Source of the DNA: Saccopteryx bilineata
Taxonomy: Eukaryota; Chordata; Mammalia; Chiroptera; Emballonuridae
Length of the DNA: 64,000 nucleotides
Direction: 5' to 3'
NCBI RefSeq assembly: GCF_036850765.1
Contig: NC_089491.1
Span: 188,521,520-188,585,519 of the forward strand
Within the stretch, counting starts at the first letter, position 1. Each line of letters opens with the position of its first letter. The position numbers were made by a program, and so were the translations under genes. Positions 10,201 through 21,955 of the stretch are shown here, one piece after another. A model generated the notes under the pieces. That model did not search any database. It worked only from the letters and a program-made list of their open reading frames with translations, and was not told the origin of the DNA.

Positions 10201-11640
10201 CCATCTGGCCCAGGGCTATTGTTTGTTGGGAGTTTTTTGATAACTATTTCGATCATATTTGTTGTAATTGGTCTCTTTAGAGTTTCTGATTCTTCCAGAT
10301 TGATTTTTTGAAAGATTATATGTTTCAAGGAATTTGTCCATTTCACCTAGGTTGTCTAATTTTTGAGCATACAGTTCTTCATAGTATTTTATTACAATAT
10401 TTCGTATTTCTGTAGTGTCAGTTATTTCTCCACTCTCATTCTAATTTTATTTATTTGAAGTCCTCTCTCTTTTTATCTTGGTGAGTCTGATTAAAGGTTC
10501 ATCGATCTTGTTTACCCTTTCAAAGAACCAGCTCTTGGTTTCATCGATCCTCTATATTGTTTCTTTAGCCTCTATGTCATTAATTTCCGCTTCGATCTTT
10601 ATTATTTTCTTTCTTTTACTACCTCTGGGTTTTACTTGCTGTTCTTTTTCTAGTTCCTTTATATGCAGGGTTAGGTTGTTTATTTGAGCTTTTTCTACCT
10701 TTTCAAGGTATGCCTGGAGTGGTAGGAACTTCTCTCTCAGTACTGCTTTCGCTATGTTCCATAACTTTTGAGTTGATGTATGCTCATTATCATTCTTTTC
10801 TAGGAAGTGTTTCATTTCTTCTTTGATCTCATTGTTAACCCATTCATTATTTAATAACATGCTATATAGTTTCCATGTGTTTAATTATTTTTTAGTTTTT
10901 CTGTTGTGATTGATTTCTAGTTTCATACCATTGTGATCAGAGAAAATGCTTGATATAATTTCAGTCTTTTTAAATTTGTTGCGACTGCTTTTGTTCCCTA
11001 ACATGTGGTCTATCCCAGAAAATGCACCATATGCACTTGAAAAGAATGTATATTCTGCTGCTTTAGGGTGAAAGGTTCTGAAGATATCTGTTAAATCATG
11101 TTGATCTAGTGTGTTATTTAAGTCTGCTGTTTCTTTGTTAATTTTCATTCTTGAGGATCTATCTAATGATGTTAGTGGGGTATTGAAATCCCCTACTATT
11201 ATAGTATTGCTGTTGATTTCACCCTTTATATCCATCAAAGTCTGCTTTATATATTGAGGTACTCCTATACTAGGTGAGTAGGTATTTATGATGGTTATAT
11301 CTTCCTGTTGAATTGCTCCCTTTATCATTATGTAGTGACTTTCTTTATCTTTTAGTATAGTATTTGTTTTAAAGTCCATTTTGTCTGATATAAGTATTGC
11401 TACCCCAGCTTTTGATTTCCATTTGCATGAAATATTATTTTTTGTATCTTTTTACCTTTAGACTATGAGTATCTTTTCTTTTGAGGTGTGTCTCTTGTAG
11501 ACAGCATATGTATGGGACCTGATTTTTTATTCACACAGCTACCCAATGTCTTTTGATTGGATCTTTTAAACCATTTACATTTAAAGTTATTATTGATATG
11601 AAGTTGTTTATTGCCGTTTTATTTTTTAAAGCTATCTTCC
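7253..11640 (-). mobile_element. L1-a, 5'-truncated L1, interrupted by a hAT element
   Basis: Antisense L1. The 3' tail and 3'UTR lie at 7253-7520, the ORF2 C-terminus at about 7520-7950 (residues [12 protein letters not shown]), reverse transcriptase at about 9550-10350, linker at 10550-10860, and endonuclease at 10885-11600 (SDHNGMKLEI). It is truncated near the ORF1-ORF2 spacer at about 11640, where the tail of L1-b begins. ORF2 is broken many times. The reverse-transcriptase FADD box has become FAGY (9527-9538). The 3'UTR matches that of the element at 27958-29575, so both are from one older subfamily. Confidence 0.9.
8111..8421. mobile_element. Non-autonomous hAT transposon (311 bp) with 8-bp target duplication
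   Basis: Termini are CAGGGGTTGGGAA on the left and TTGCCAACCCCTG on the right, an imperfect inverted repeat of about 13 bp. Flanks are GTCTATGC (8103-8110) and GTCTATTC (8422-8429), an 8-bp duplication with one mismatch, as hAT transposases make. The empty site can be read from the parallel L1 sequence at 12474-12490 (AGAAGTGTCTATTCATTTC). It encodes no protein. The internal 'GGCTCATGAGCCAGATGTGG' block is typical of a hAT family frequent in bats. It sits in the C-terminal part of ORF2 of L1-a and is therefore younger than L1-a. Confidence 0.92.
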
Positions 11641-14600
11641 TCTTTTTTTGATTAATTTTAATGGGGCAACATAGATAAATCAGGGTACATATGTTCAGAG
11701 AAAATATCTCTAGGTTATTTTGACATTTGATTATGCTGCATTCCCATCACCCAAAGTCCAATTGTCTTCCATCACATTCTAACAGGTTTTCTTTGTGCCC
11801 CTCCCATCCCCCAACCTCCTCTCTCCTCTCCTCCCCCCCACCCTGTAACCCGTATACTCTTGTCCATGTCTCTGAGTCTCATTTTTATGTTGCACCTATG
11901 TATAGAATCATATAGTTCTTAGTTTTTTCTGATTTACTTATTTGCTCAGTATAATGTTATCAAGGTCCATCCATGTTGTTGTAAATGATCTGATATCATC
12001 ATTTCTTATGGCTGAGTAGTATTCCATAGTATATACATGTACCAAAGCATTTTAATCCACTCGTCAACTGACGGACACTTGGGCTGTATCCAGATCTTCG
12101 CTATTGTGAACAATACTGCCATAAACATGGGGGTGCATTTCTTCTTTTCAAACAGTGCTATGGTGTTCTTGGGGTATATTCCTAACAGTGGGATAGCTGG
12201 GTCAAAAGACAGTTCGATTTTTAATTTCTTGAGGAATCTCCATACCGTTTTCCACAGTGGTTGCTCCAGTCTGTATTCCCACCAGCAGTGCAGGAGGGTT
12301 CCCTTTTCTGCACATCCTCGCCAGCACTTATTCTGTGTTGTTTTGTTGATGAGCGCCATTCTGACTGGTGTGAGGTGATATCTCATTGTGGTTTTAATTT
12401 GCATTTCTCTAATGATTAGTGATGTTGAGCATTTTTTCATCTGCCTATTGACCATCTGTATGTCCTCTTTGGAGAAGTGTCTATTCATTTCTTTTGCTCA
12501 TTTTTGGATTGGTTTTTTTGATCTCCTGGTTTTAAGTTTTTATAAATTTTTGTTATTAACCCCTTATCAGATGCATTGTCAAATATGTTCTCCCATTGTA
12601 TGGTTTGTCTTTTTATTTTGTTCTTATTGTCTTTAGCTGTGCAGAAGCTTTTTAGTTTGATAAAGTCCCATTTGTTTATCCTGTCTTTTATTTCACTTGC
12701 CTGTGGAGACAAATCGGCAAATATATTGCTGTGAGAGATGTCAGAGAGCTTACTGCCTATGTTTTCTTCTAAGGTGCTAATGGTTTTATGGCTTACATTT
12801 AAGTCTTTTATCCATTTTGAGTTTATTTTTGTAAATGGTGTAAATTGGTGGTCTAGTTACATTTTTTAGCAGGTAGCTGTCCAATTTTCCCAACATCATT
12901 TGTTAAAGAGGCTGTCTTTATTCCAATGTATGCTCTTACCTCCTTTGTCAAATATCAGTTGTCCAAAAAAGTGTGGGTTTATTTCTGGGTTCTCAGTTCT
13001 GTTCCATTGGTCTATATGCCTGTTCTTATGTCAGTATCAGGCTGTTTTGAGTGTAATGGCCTTATAATATAACTTGATATCTGGAAGTGTGATACCTCCC
13101 ACTTTATTCTTACTTTTCAAGATTGCTGAGGCTATATGTGTTCTCTTTTGGTTCCATATAAATTTTTGGAATATATGTTCTATATCTTTGAAGTAAGTCA
13201 TTGGTATTTTAATCAGTATTGCATTGAATTTATAAATTGCTTTGGGTAATATAGACATTTTAATGATGTTTATTCTTCTTAATCCTGAGCATGGAATATG
13301 CTTCCACTTGTTTGTATCTTCCCTGATTTCTTTTATCAATGTTTTATAATTTTCTGAGTACAAGTCTTTAATATCCCTGGTTAAATTTATTCCTGGGTAT
13401 TTTATTTTTTTGGTTGCAAAGGTAAAGGGGATTGCTTCCTTAATTTCTCTTTCTGACAGTTCATTGTTAGTGTATAAAAATGCCTCTGATTTCTGAGTAT
13501 TAATTTTATATCCTACCACCTTGCTGAATTTATTTACCAGGTCTAGTAGTTTATTGACTATGACTTTAGGGTTTTCTAAATACAGTATCAGATCATCTGC
13601 AAATAATGATAGTTTTACTTCTTCTTTTCCAATTTGGATGCCTTTTATTTTTTTATTATTTTTTTTTTGTCTGATTGCCGTCGCTAGAACTTCCAGAACT
13701 ATGTTGAATAAGAATGGTAAAAGGAAACACCCCTCCTTGTTCCTGATCTTAAGGGCATTGCTTTTAATTTTTGCCCATTGAGTATGATGTTGGATGTGGG
13801 TTTCTCATGGATGGCCTTATCATGTTGAGGTATTTTCCTTGTATTTCCACTTTGCTGAGAATTTTGAACATGAATGAGTGCTGGATTTTATCAAATGCTT
13901 CTCTGCATCTATTGAAATTATCATGTGGATTTTCTCCTTCTTTTGTTTATGTGATGAATCACAATGATTGATTTGTAACATTGTACAAGGCTTGCCTCCC
14001 AAGAATAAATCCCACTTGATCATGGTGTATGATTTTTTTTCACAAATTGCTGAATCCGGTTTGCTAATATTTTGTTGAAGATTTTAGCATTTAAATTCAT
14101 CAGGGGTATTGGCCTATAATTTTCTTTCTTTGTGTTGTCTTTGCCTAGTTTTGGAATCAGAATTATGCTTGCCTCATAAAAAGAGCTTGAAAGTGTTCCT
14201 CTTGAATTTTTTAAAATAGCTTGAGAAGGATAGGAGTTAGTTCTTCTTTGAATATTTGGTAGAATTCACTTGTGAAGCCATCAGGTCTAGGACTTTTCTT
14301 TGTTGGGAGTTTTTTGATAACTGTTTCAATCTCATTTGTTGCAATTGGTCTGTTTAGGTTTTCTGATTCTTCCAGATTAATTTTTGGAAGATTATATGTT
14401 TCAAGGAATTTGTTCATTTTATCTAGGTTGTCTAGTTTTTTGGCGTACAGTTCTTGATAGCATTTTCTCACAATATTTTGTATTTCTGTTGTGTCAGTTG
14501 TTATTTCTCCACTCTTGTTTCCAATTTTATTTATTTGGGTCCTCTCTCTTTTTTCTTGGTGAGTCTGGTTAAAGGTTCATTGATCCTGTTTACCTTTTCA

Positions 14601-14921
14601 AAGAAACAGCTCCTCGTTTCATTGATCCTCTGAATTGTTTCTTTAGCATCTATGTCATTTATTTCTGCTCTGATCTTTATTATTTCCTTCCTTTTACTAG
14701 CTCTGGGCATTACTTGCTGTTCTTTCTCTGGTTCTTTTAGATGTAGGGTCAAGTTGTTTATTTGAGATCTTTCTAGCTTCTTTTTTTTAAATAAATTTTT
14801 ATTAATGTTAATGAGATGACATTAATAATTCAGGGTACATATATTCAAAGAAAACATGTCTAGGTTATCTTGTCATTAAATTATGTTGCATACCCCTCGC
14901 CCAGAGTCAGATTGTCCTCTG

Positions 14922-14975
14922 TCACCCTCTATCTAGTTTTCTCTGTGCCCCTACTTGTGGGTTCCCTACTGCCAT
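14922..14975 (-). pseudogene. 17-codon ORF2 stub of L1-c
   Basis: The ORF2 start codon and next codons are kept (MAVGNPQV, compare MAIGNSQV in L1-d at 23267). They then run into 3'UTR sequence (GAQRKLDRG) and a TGA. This is the deletion junction and not an independent gene. Confidence 0.85.
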
Positions 14976-15305
14976 TTTATAAATTGCTTTCTGTTAGTTT
15001 TATATCTTGTTTGATTCTTCTCTTTTGTTTTTCTATCGTTTGTTTTTGTTTGTTTGTATTCCATACTTCTTTCCTCTGTTGCTACCTTTTTTAAGTCAAG
15101 TGTTTTTGTGGTGGTTTTTTCAAGGGTGGTTACCATTAAGTAATGAAAAGGGTACCTACCATATTCATTGTAGTACCCTTTCTTGTGAGTATTTCTGCGT
15201 CCTTTGCTACTGTTAATCTTCATCCTCTCTCCCCTTTTTTTTTTCTTTTGTTGTCACAGTTTAACTTTGGTTTTATTGTTTTCTTGGTGGAGCTGTTACT
15301 TGTGG

Positions 15306-16288
15306 TTATGTTTTCTTTTGTTCTTTGAATCTGGTTGGAAAACCCTCTAGTATTTCCTGGAGTGGGGGCTTTCTGATGATAAATTCTCTCATCTTTTCTG
15401 TATTTGTGAATATTTTTATATCTCCTTCGTACTTGAAGGATAGCTTTGATGGGTATAGTATTCTTGGCTGAAAGTTCCTCTCCTTCAGGGCTTTAATATT
15501 GGGGTCCATTCTCTTCTAGCTTGTAGAGTTTCTGCTGAGAAATCTGGTGATAATCTAATAGGCCTTCCTTTATATGTTGTATTCTTCTTTTCCCTGGCTG
15601 CCTTGAGAATTTTTTCTTTGTCATTGGTTTGTGTCATCTTCATTATGATGTGCCTTGGAGTGGGTTTGTTGTGGTTAAGAAAACTTGGTGTTCTGTTTGC
15701 TTCTTGAATTTGAGGCTTTAATTCTTTCCACAGGCTTGGGAAGTTCTCATCTATTATTTGTTTGAGTATATTTTCCAATCCATTTTCTTTCTCTTCCCCC
15801 TCTGATATACCTATTATTCTTATGTGATTCTTTCTGATAGAGTCAGACAATTCCTGTAGGGCTTTCTCGTTTTTTATTATTTTTGAGTATCTTTCTTCTT
15901 CTCTCTGTTGTGCCTCAAGTTGCTTGTCTTCTATTTCACTGATCCTGTCTTCTATCTGGGCTGTTCTATTAGCTAAGCTTGTTACCTCGTTTTTCAGCTC
16001 TTGAATTGAGTTTTTCATTTCTGTTTGATTTGTTTTTATAGTTTCAATTTCCTTGGTAATATATTCTTTGTGATCATTGAGTTGTTTTCTGATTTCCCTA
16101 AATTGCCTTTCTGTGTTTTCTTGTATATCTCTGAGTATTTTTAAGATTTCTATTTTAAATTCTCTGTCATTTGGCTCCAAGGCTTCCAATATGTTAAATC
16201 TTTTCTCCATAGATTTTTCCAAATCTATTTGTGTTACCTCTCTGTCTTTTGTATCCATAATGTTCGCTTTCCTTTTTCTTATTGGCAT
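15306..16288 (-). pseudogene. ORF1 of L1-c, one frameshift
   Basis: L1 ORF1 encodes the RNA-binding trimeric chaperone of the L1 ribonucleoprotein. From the ATG at 16286-16288 (MPIRKRKANIMDTKDREVTQ), 267 codons are open: a lysine-rich start, a long heptad-like coiled coil (EIETIKTNQTEMKNSIQELK), an RRM region (NHIRIIGISEGEEKEN) and the C-terminal domain (TPRHIIMKMTQTNDKEKILK). A single-base deletion near 15495 in a TTTAA run shifts the frame. The rest (FQPRILYPSKLSFKYEGDIK) continues in the adjacent frame to about 15306. Apart from this one base, the protein looks nearly complete. Confidence 0.88.
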
Positions 16289-18188
16289 CTGAAGGTGGTC
16301 TTGATGATAGTGTTAATTAGAATTAATAAAAAATAAAAAGGAAAAAAAAAGAAAAAAGGAAAACACTCCACAAAAAAAAAAAGTAATAATTTATTATTTC
16401 CCCCTTTTTTCTTTCTTCTCTTCCCCTCCTCTCACCTCCTTAGGGAAATATCGTGATGACCTGTGAATTATATTATGCTGAATGGAACAAAAACTGCCTA
16501 TAATGGAGGGCCTGATTTGGGGTGAAGAGTTCAAGGGGCAAAAAAGGGAGTAGGGACCTACTAAATACAAAAAAAAAAAAGGGAGAAAATCTTAGACAAG
16601 CATAAAATGATTTGCTTGTAAGTGATGGTCGACTAAGAGATATGATAGGGATGAGAGGGAAACAGAAAAAAGGAGAGAAAAAACAATAAAGAAGAAAAAA
16701 ATAAAAATAATAAGTAAAAATCTGTTGTATTAAGTGGAGCAAAGACTAAATACAATGGAGACTTTGGGTTGGGAGGAATGCTAGTGATTTAAAAAGCAAT
16801 GTAAAAAGTGCCCAAAATGCCACAAAAACAAACAAATAAAGGAAAACCAAGAACAAAAGCAGAAGAAGAAAAAAAAGAACAACAAAAAAACCCCCACAAA
16901 AACTTGAGTCCCAAATTAAATAATTTGTTCGTGATTGAGGCTTAAATGGGAGGAAAAGTAAAAGGAGAAAAGAAGAAATGAATAGAAAGGAAAAAATAAG
17001 AGTAAGAGAGAAACGAAGGAAGAAAAAAAGGAAAGGAAAAAAAACACAAAAGGGGAGAGAGTGAGAGTTAAGGGTTTTGGAGTGTAACCCTAAAGGAGAG
17101 TTAGGATGAAGAAAAGAAATAAAATGTAACACTCATGGGTAGTGTAGTTCAAGAAAAGGGTAGCATAAGATGGGCAGAGAGTAAAAGGACCGAGGTGGAA
17201 GAAATAGAAATAATAAAGGCAATAAGATAGAAGAAAGAAACAACAACAACATAGAATTAGTGGAACAAGTTATAAAGTCTGTGGATTTTTCTTGATTTTG
17301 AGAGGTTAACTTCTTCCTTTTTTCTTTTCTCTCCCTCTTCCTGGTTGGTGACTCTGTACCCCAGGTTCTGCCCCTCTGTCACTCTTAGGTAGGAATTTGC
17401 AGTTGATGGGATTCTGTGGCAATGTCATATAATTGGCTTTAGTCTCACTGGTAGTCAAGGCTTGTTGGCGTTTGCAGAGTCCAACAATGAGAGAGTTTGC
17501 TTTCCTGGAGTCTCTTTCCTAGTCTCCCCTTCCTGAATTAGCAGCCTGGTGATCCAGCTATGAGGCTGCCACTGCTTCTGTCTTGGGAGTAAGAGGTTCA
17601 AAGAGCTGGGAAATCCCCACTCTATCCTCACTCAGCGCAAGGCTCTGGGTAAGGCTCTGGCAGTCAGAGCCTCCAGCGTAATCAGGTGGGGCTGGGAGTC
17701 AATTGTTGTCAAGGTGACTGTTCAGCGCCTATCATTCAGTTGGACCACTCAACCCAGGCTTTCCACACTTGGTAGCCTGTTTTGGCTGGGAAGAAGAAGC
17801 ACTAGTCGCTGTTTGCTTTATGGATCTTAATATCTGCCAAGTCCCTCTTGTTAGGTATATCCCTGAATATGGAGGCTCTGTCAATCAGAAGTTGCCCCTG
17901 CCCCTTTAGCGAAAGGCACTGAAAAATATCACGCCTCTTGTCTTGGATCGCTGAACTGGGAGAGATCTTATCATTTAGAGCCCCGTGGGTGCATAGATTT
18001 CGTGGGTTAAGCTAATTTCAGTGATTGGATCCGCAGCTGTGCTCCAGAAAGTATTTCAGGCTGCCTGCGCACCCCTCCCCCAGCGCTTGATTGTTAGCTT
18101 GAATGGCTGGGTGACGTGCCCCGCCCACGGACAGAATCTCCTGACTAGGAAAGACAGCCTTGGCTCCCCTCCTGGACCGCAGCTCAGG

Positions 18189-18362
18189 GCACGTGCACGC
18201 GCGGTTTCTCAGCACGCCAGTGGCCGGGGACCACGGCACGGGGCGCGCACGCGGTTTCTCAGCACGCCACTGGACGGGGACCGCAGTACGGGGCGCGCGC
18301 GGGGTTTCTCCGCACGCCAGTGGCCGGGGACCGCGGCACGGGGCACGCGCGCGGTTTCTCAG
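18189..18362 (-). repeat. 50-bp tandem repeats in the L1-c 5'UTR, about 3.4 units
   Basis: Units at about 18189-18240, 18241-18290, 18291-18340 and a partial at 18341-18362. Each has a CG-rich start, GGTTTCTC.GCACGCCA.TGG, then CGGGGACC.C.G.ACGGGGC. It is dense in CpG. Position within the 5'UTR suggests promoter repeats comparable to L1 monomers in other mammals (inference). Confidence 0.9.
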
Positions 18363-19810
18363 GGTATGCTTGGGCGGCCGCCAGTGCCCAGGCTGCCGTC
18401 CCCGAGTGTGGGCAGGCAGCTGCACGTGTGGGTTGACTCACCACAGGTGTACTCCCTCCTCGGCAACAGTCCTTTTGCTTTCAGTGTGTGTGTGGAACTC
18501 CGGAATGCTCCGAGGATAAATTTTTCTGTTTCTAGTTGATAAATTTGTTGAGATTTTGGGGAGATCTGTCGGACGCGCTGCTCACGGCACCATTTTCATG
18601 ATGTCACTCTCTTTCTAGCTTCTTGAGGTATGCTTGTAATGCTATGAACGTTCCTCTCAGGACTTCTTTTGCTGTGTCCCATCAATTTTGAGTTGATGTA
18701 TGCTCATTATTGTTCGTTTCTAGGAATTTTTAAATTTCTTCTTGGATCTCATTGTTTACCCATTCATTATTTAATAACATCCTATTTAGTTTCCAAGAGT
18801 TTGAGTATTTTTCAGTTTTTCTGTTGTGGTTGATTTCTAGTTTCATGCCATTGTGATCAGAGAATGTGCTCAATATGATTTCAATCTTCTTAAATTTGTT
18901 GAGACCGCTTTTGTGCCCTAACATGTGGTCTATTCTAGAGAATGTACCATGATCACTTGAAAAGAATGTATATTCTGCTGCTTTAGGATGAATGGTTCTG
19001 AAGATATCTATTAAATCTAGTTGATATAGTATGTCCTTTAAGTCTGCTGTTTCTTTGTTAATTTTCTTTCTTGAGGATCTATCTAGTGATGTTAGTGGGG
19101 TATTGAAATCCCCTACTATTATAGTATTGCTGTTGATCTCACCCTTTAAGTCCATGAAAGTCTGTTTTATATATTTAGATGCTTCTATATTAGGTGCATA
19201 GATATTTATACCTGTTTTATCTTCCTATTGAATTGCTCCCTTTATCATTATGTAGTGACCTTCTTTATCTCTAACTATAGTCTTTGTTTTAAAGTCCATT
19301 TTGGGGTGATGTCAGAGTAATGGCATGGTAGGAAGCGATACCGATAAATCTCCCCCAAAACTCAACAAGATCTTCAACCAGAAACAGAAAAATCTATCTT
19401 TGGAGCCTCCAGGTGTTTCGCAATACACCCGAAGGTATGGGCGAGCGAAAAATTGGCTAAATATATAATCAAATCCCAAAGGAAATAGGGAGTAAGAAAT
19501 GCTCCGCCTTCCTCACTAACCTAAACAGGGCTGCTTTCACTGGGAACTGAGAATATAGAAACTAAGGCGGGCAAAGGGGGTGAATAGATCCAGGCCGCGG
19601 CACAAACGGCCGAACCAGGCTATGGCATGGAGATCCAAGCAGAGGAAAAACCATGCCTGTGGCAACCCAGTCAATACAAGCTAACACTCACGCCAAACCC
19701 AGACAAAGAAAGACAAGCGGGGCAGCCATTTTCCCTGATCTCTGGGTCAGCGCCGCAAATAGTGGGAGAGAGATTCCTCCGAGAGCCTCAGCAGTGGGCA
19801 CTCGTGTTAC

Positions 19811-20600
19811 CCCACAGAGAGGCAGAGTCAGGGGCCTTTGTGTGTGGAATCTCCGGGCCGCCCGAGCACCCTGAAAAAGCCGCAAACGGGGAGGGAGTGA
19901 GAGCCAATTCCAACGCTGGAACTTTTCCGTGCGGGCGGGGTTTCACTCAGAGGGTGAGGCGGCTGGCCTAATATCATGGTCTGCGCCCACGGAGAGTGGG
20001 CAAGAGATTCCTCGCAGCACCTCAGGAGTGGGCGCCCATGTTATCCCACAGAGGGGAAGAGTCAGCGGCCTTTGTGTGGGTCAAAAGCAGAATCTCGAGC
20101 TGCCCCAACGCCCTGAAAAAGCCACGCATGGGGAGGGAGTGAGAGCCAATTCCAACACTGAAACTTTTCCATGCGGTTGGGGGTTTCACTCAGAGGGTGA
20201 GGTGGCCGGCCTGATATCCTGGTCTGCGCTTGCAGATAGTGAGCGAGAGATTCCTCCAAGTGCCTCAGCAGTGCCCTCCCGTGTTATCCTACAGAGGGGC
20301 AGAGTCAGAGGCCTCCGTGTGGGCCAAAAACGGAATCTCCAGGCCGCCCCAGCGCCCTAAAACAGCCATGCACGGGGAGGGAGTGAGAGCCAATTCCAAC
20401 GCTAGAACTTTTCCATGCGGGAGGAGGTTTCACACAGATTGTGGTACTGCTGGCCTAATACCCTGGTCTGTGGGCACAGATAGTGAGCGAGAGTTTCCTC
20501 CAAGCACCCCGGGAGTGGGCACCAGCCCGTGTTACTGGACAGAGTGGCAGAGCCAGAGGTTTTTGAGTGGGCAGAAGTCCCGCCTGATTATGCTAGCAGC
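19811..20600 (+). repeat. ~240-bp tandem repeats in the L1-d 5'UTR, about 3.3 units
   Basis: The motif CACAGAG.GGCAGAGTCAG-like recurs at 19811, 20045, 20288 and 20535, giving periods of 234, 243 and 247 bp. Each unit contains GGGAGGGAGTGAGAGCCAAT, ACTTTTCC.TGCGG, TTTCACTCAGAGGGTGAGG and a GAGAGATTCCTC block. These are probably promoter monomers. Confidence 0.9.
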
Positions 20601-21201
20601 TTTGACTGACTGAGCCTTACCCAGAGCCCTGTGCTGAGTGGAAATAGAGTGGGGAGTTGCCAGCTCTTTGAGCCTCTTACTATCCAGGCAGAGGCAGCAG
20701 CAACCCCATAGCTGGATTATCAGGCTACTAATTGAGGAAGGAAAGTCTAGGAGAGAGGCTCCAGGAACACGGACTCTCTCACTGTCGGAGCCTATAAATG
20801 CTAATGAGCCTCGACTGCCAACGAGACTGAAGTACAATACATGACATCGCCATAGAGACTTATCTACTGCAAACCTCTACCTGAGCGTGTCAAAGGGGCA
20901 GAACCCACGGCACAGAATCACCGACCAGGAAGAGGGAGAGAAAAAAAAAGCAAGAAGATAACCTCTCAAAATCAAGAATAATTCGCAGACTTTATAACCT
21001 ATCCCATTTTATTCTATTTGTTCCTGTTTCTCTTATCTTCATTCTTAATTTTTTTTTCCACCTCCATTTTGGTCGTTTAACTCTCTGCCGGTCTTACTTT
21101 CTCCTCTCCTTGAACTACACTACCCATAAGTGTTACATCTCCCATTACCTTTTCTTTCCTCTTCCTTTCTCTCTATGAGGGTTGCACTCCAAAACCCTTA
21201 A

Positions 21202-21232
<31 letters not shown>

Positions 21233-21955
21233 ATTGTTTTTTCTTTGTTTAGTGGTTGCCTGTTTTTTTCTCTCTCTTTCTCTTTCTTTTCTCCCTCTAT
21301 ATTACTTTCTTCCTTTCTCCTTTACGTCTCCTATCATTCAAACATCAATAACAAACAAATTATCTTATCTGGGACTCATATGTTTGTGGCATTTTGGGGT
21401 TTTTTTACTTCACTTTGTAACTCACTAGCAGTGCTCCCATCCCTGGCTCTCCATTTTATCTAGTTCTTGTTCCACTAAATACAATAGTAACTTTTTAATT
21501 TGTCCCCCCATTTTCCTGTTTCCCTCTTATTCCTCTCATCATAAATCATAGTCAACCAACACCTAAAAGCTAATCATTTTATACTTGACCCAAATTTTTT
21601 CCTTATTTTCTTTTTGTGGGTCCATACCACCTCTTTCTTCTTCTTTTATTTTTTTTTGGTTGTTTGTTTTTGTTTTTTGCCCCTTTATTACATCTCCCCA
21701 ATTCAGGCCCTCCATTACACGCATTGTTTGTTCTATTTAGTACAATATAATCCACAGTTCACAACAAGATTTTTCTCAAGAAAGAGGGAAGAGGAGAGGA
21801 GAGAAAAAAGGAGGGGGGGAAATAATTTATTTTACTTTTATAATTTTTATTTTATTTTTCCTTATTTATTAATTTTTTTAATAAAACACTTCAATTTTTT
21901 TAACTTTTAATTCTTTATTAAATCTCATTAATACTATCAACAAAACCACCCTCAG

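Larger units (their letters stand above)
14784..18608 (-). mobile_element. L1-c: ORF1-only L1 lacking ORF2, with complete 5'UTR
   Basis: A 3.8-kb element read right to left: 5' end near 18606 (GTGACATCATGAAAATGG), GC-rich 5'UTR with 50-bp tandem repeats (18189-18362), an AT/purine-rich 5'UTR (about 17330-16290), ORF1 (16288-15306), the ORF1-ORF2 spacer, the first eight codons of ORF2, then directly the 3'UTR from GGGGCACAGAG to a T-run tail. About 5 kb of ORF2 and 3'UTR start are missing at a junction near 14951-14954. It is flanked by the 15-bp duplication TCTTTCTAGCTTCTT (about 14769-14783 and 18610-18624), so it is one insertion into L1-b. The layout resembles HAL1 (half-LINE) elements, but here the element clearly derives from a young L1. 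Confidence 0.9.
11641..19304 (-). mobile_element. L1-b, 5'-truncated L1 split by L1-c
   Basis: Antisense L1 in two parts, 11641-14783 and 18610-19304. The tail and 3'UTR lie at 11641-11950 and ORF2 reads rightwards (C-terminus at 12006-12488, reverse transcriptase with an intact FADD at 13592-13603, then 14211-14752). After the L1-c insertion it resumes in the endonuclease-linker region (18730-19155) and stops at 19304, at about codon 95 of ORF2. The sequence is continuous across the insertion once one target copy is removed. Many stops and frameshifts make ORF2 non-functional. Confidence 0.9.

Noticed and set aside
16473..17132. Long hydrophobic open frames on the minus strand resembling membrane proteins
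   Set aside because: They lie in the pyrimidine-rich 5'UTR of L1-c; the counterpart in L1-d (21182-21463) has an equally meaningless frame. Phe/Leu/Ser richness is produced by TTT/CTT/TCT codons.
18189..18362. CRISPR-like array of 50-bp units
   Set aside because: The units are adjacent, with no unique spacers, and lie inside a LINE 5'UTR of a mammalian genome.
18021..18539. 172-codon arginine-rich plus-strand frame
   Set aside because: It is antisense to the L1-c 5'UTR, and its repetitive Arg/Ala/Gly text follows from the 50-bp CpG-rich tandem units.
20532..20844. Short frames in the L1-d 5'UTR
   Set aside because: They lie in tandem promoter repeats and differ between repeat units.
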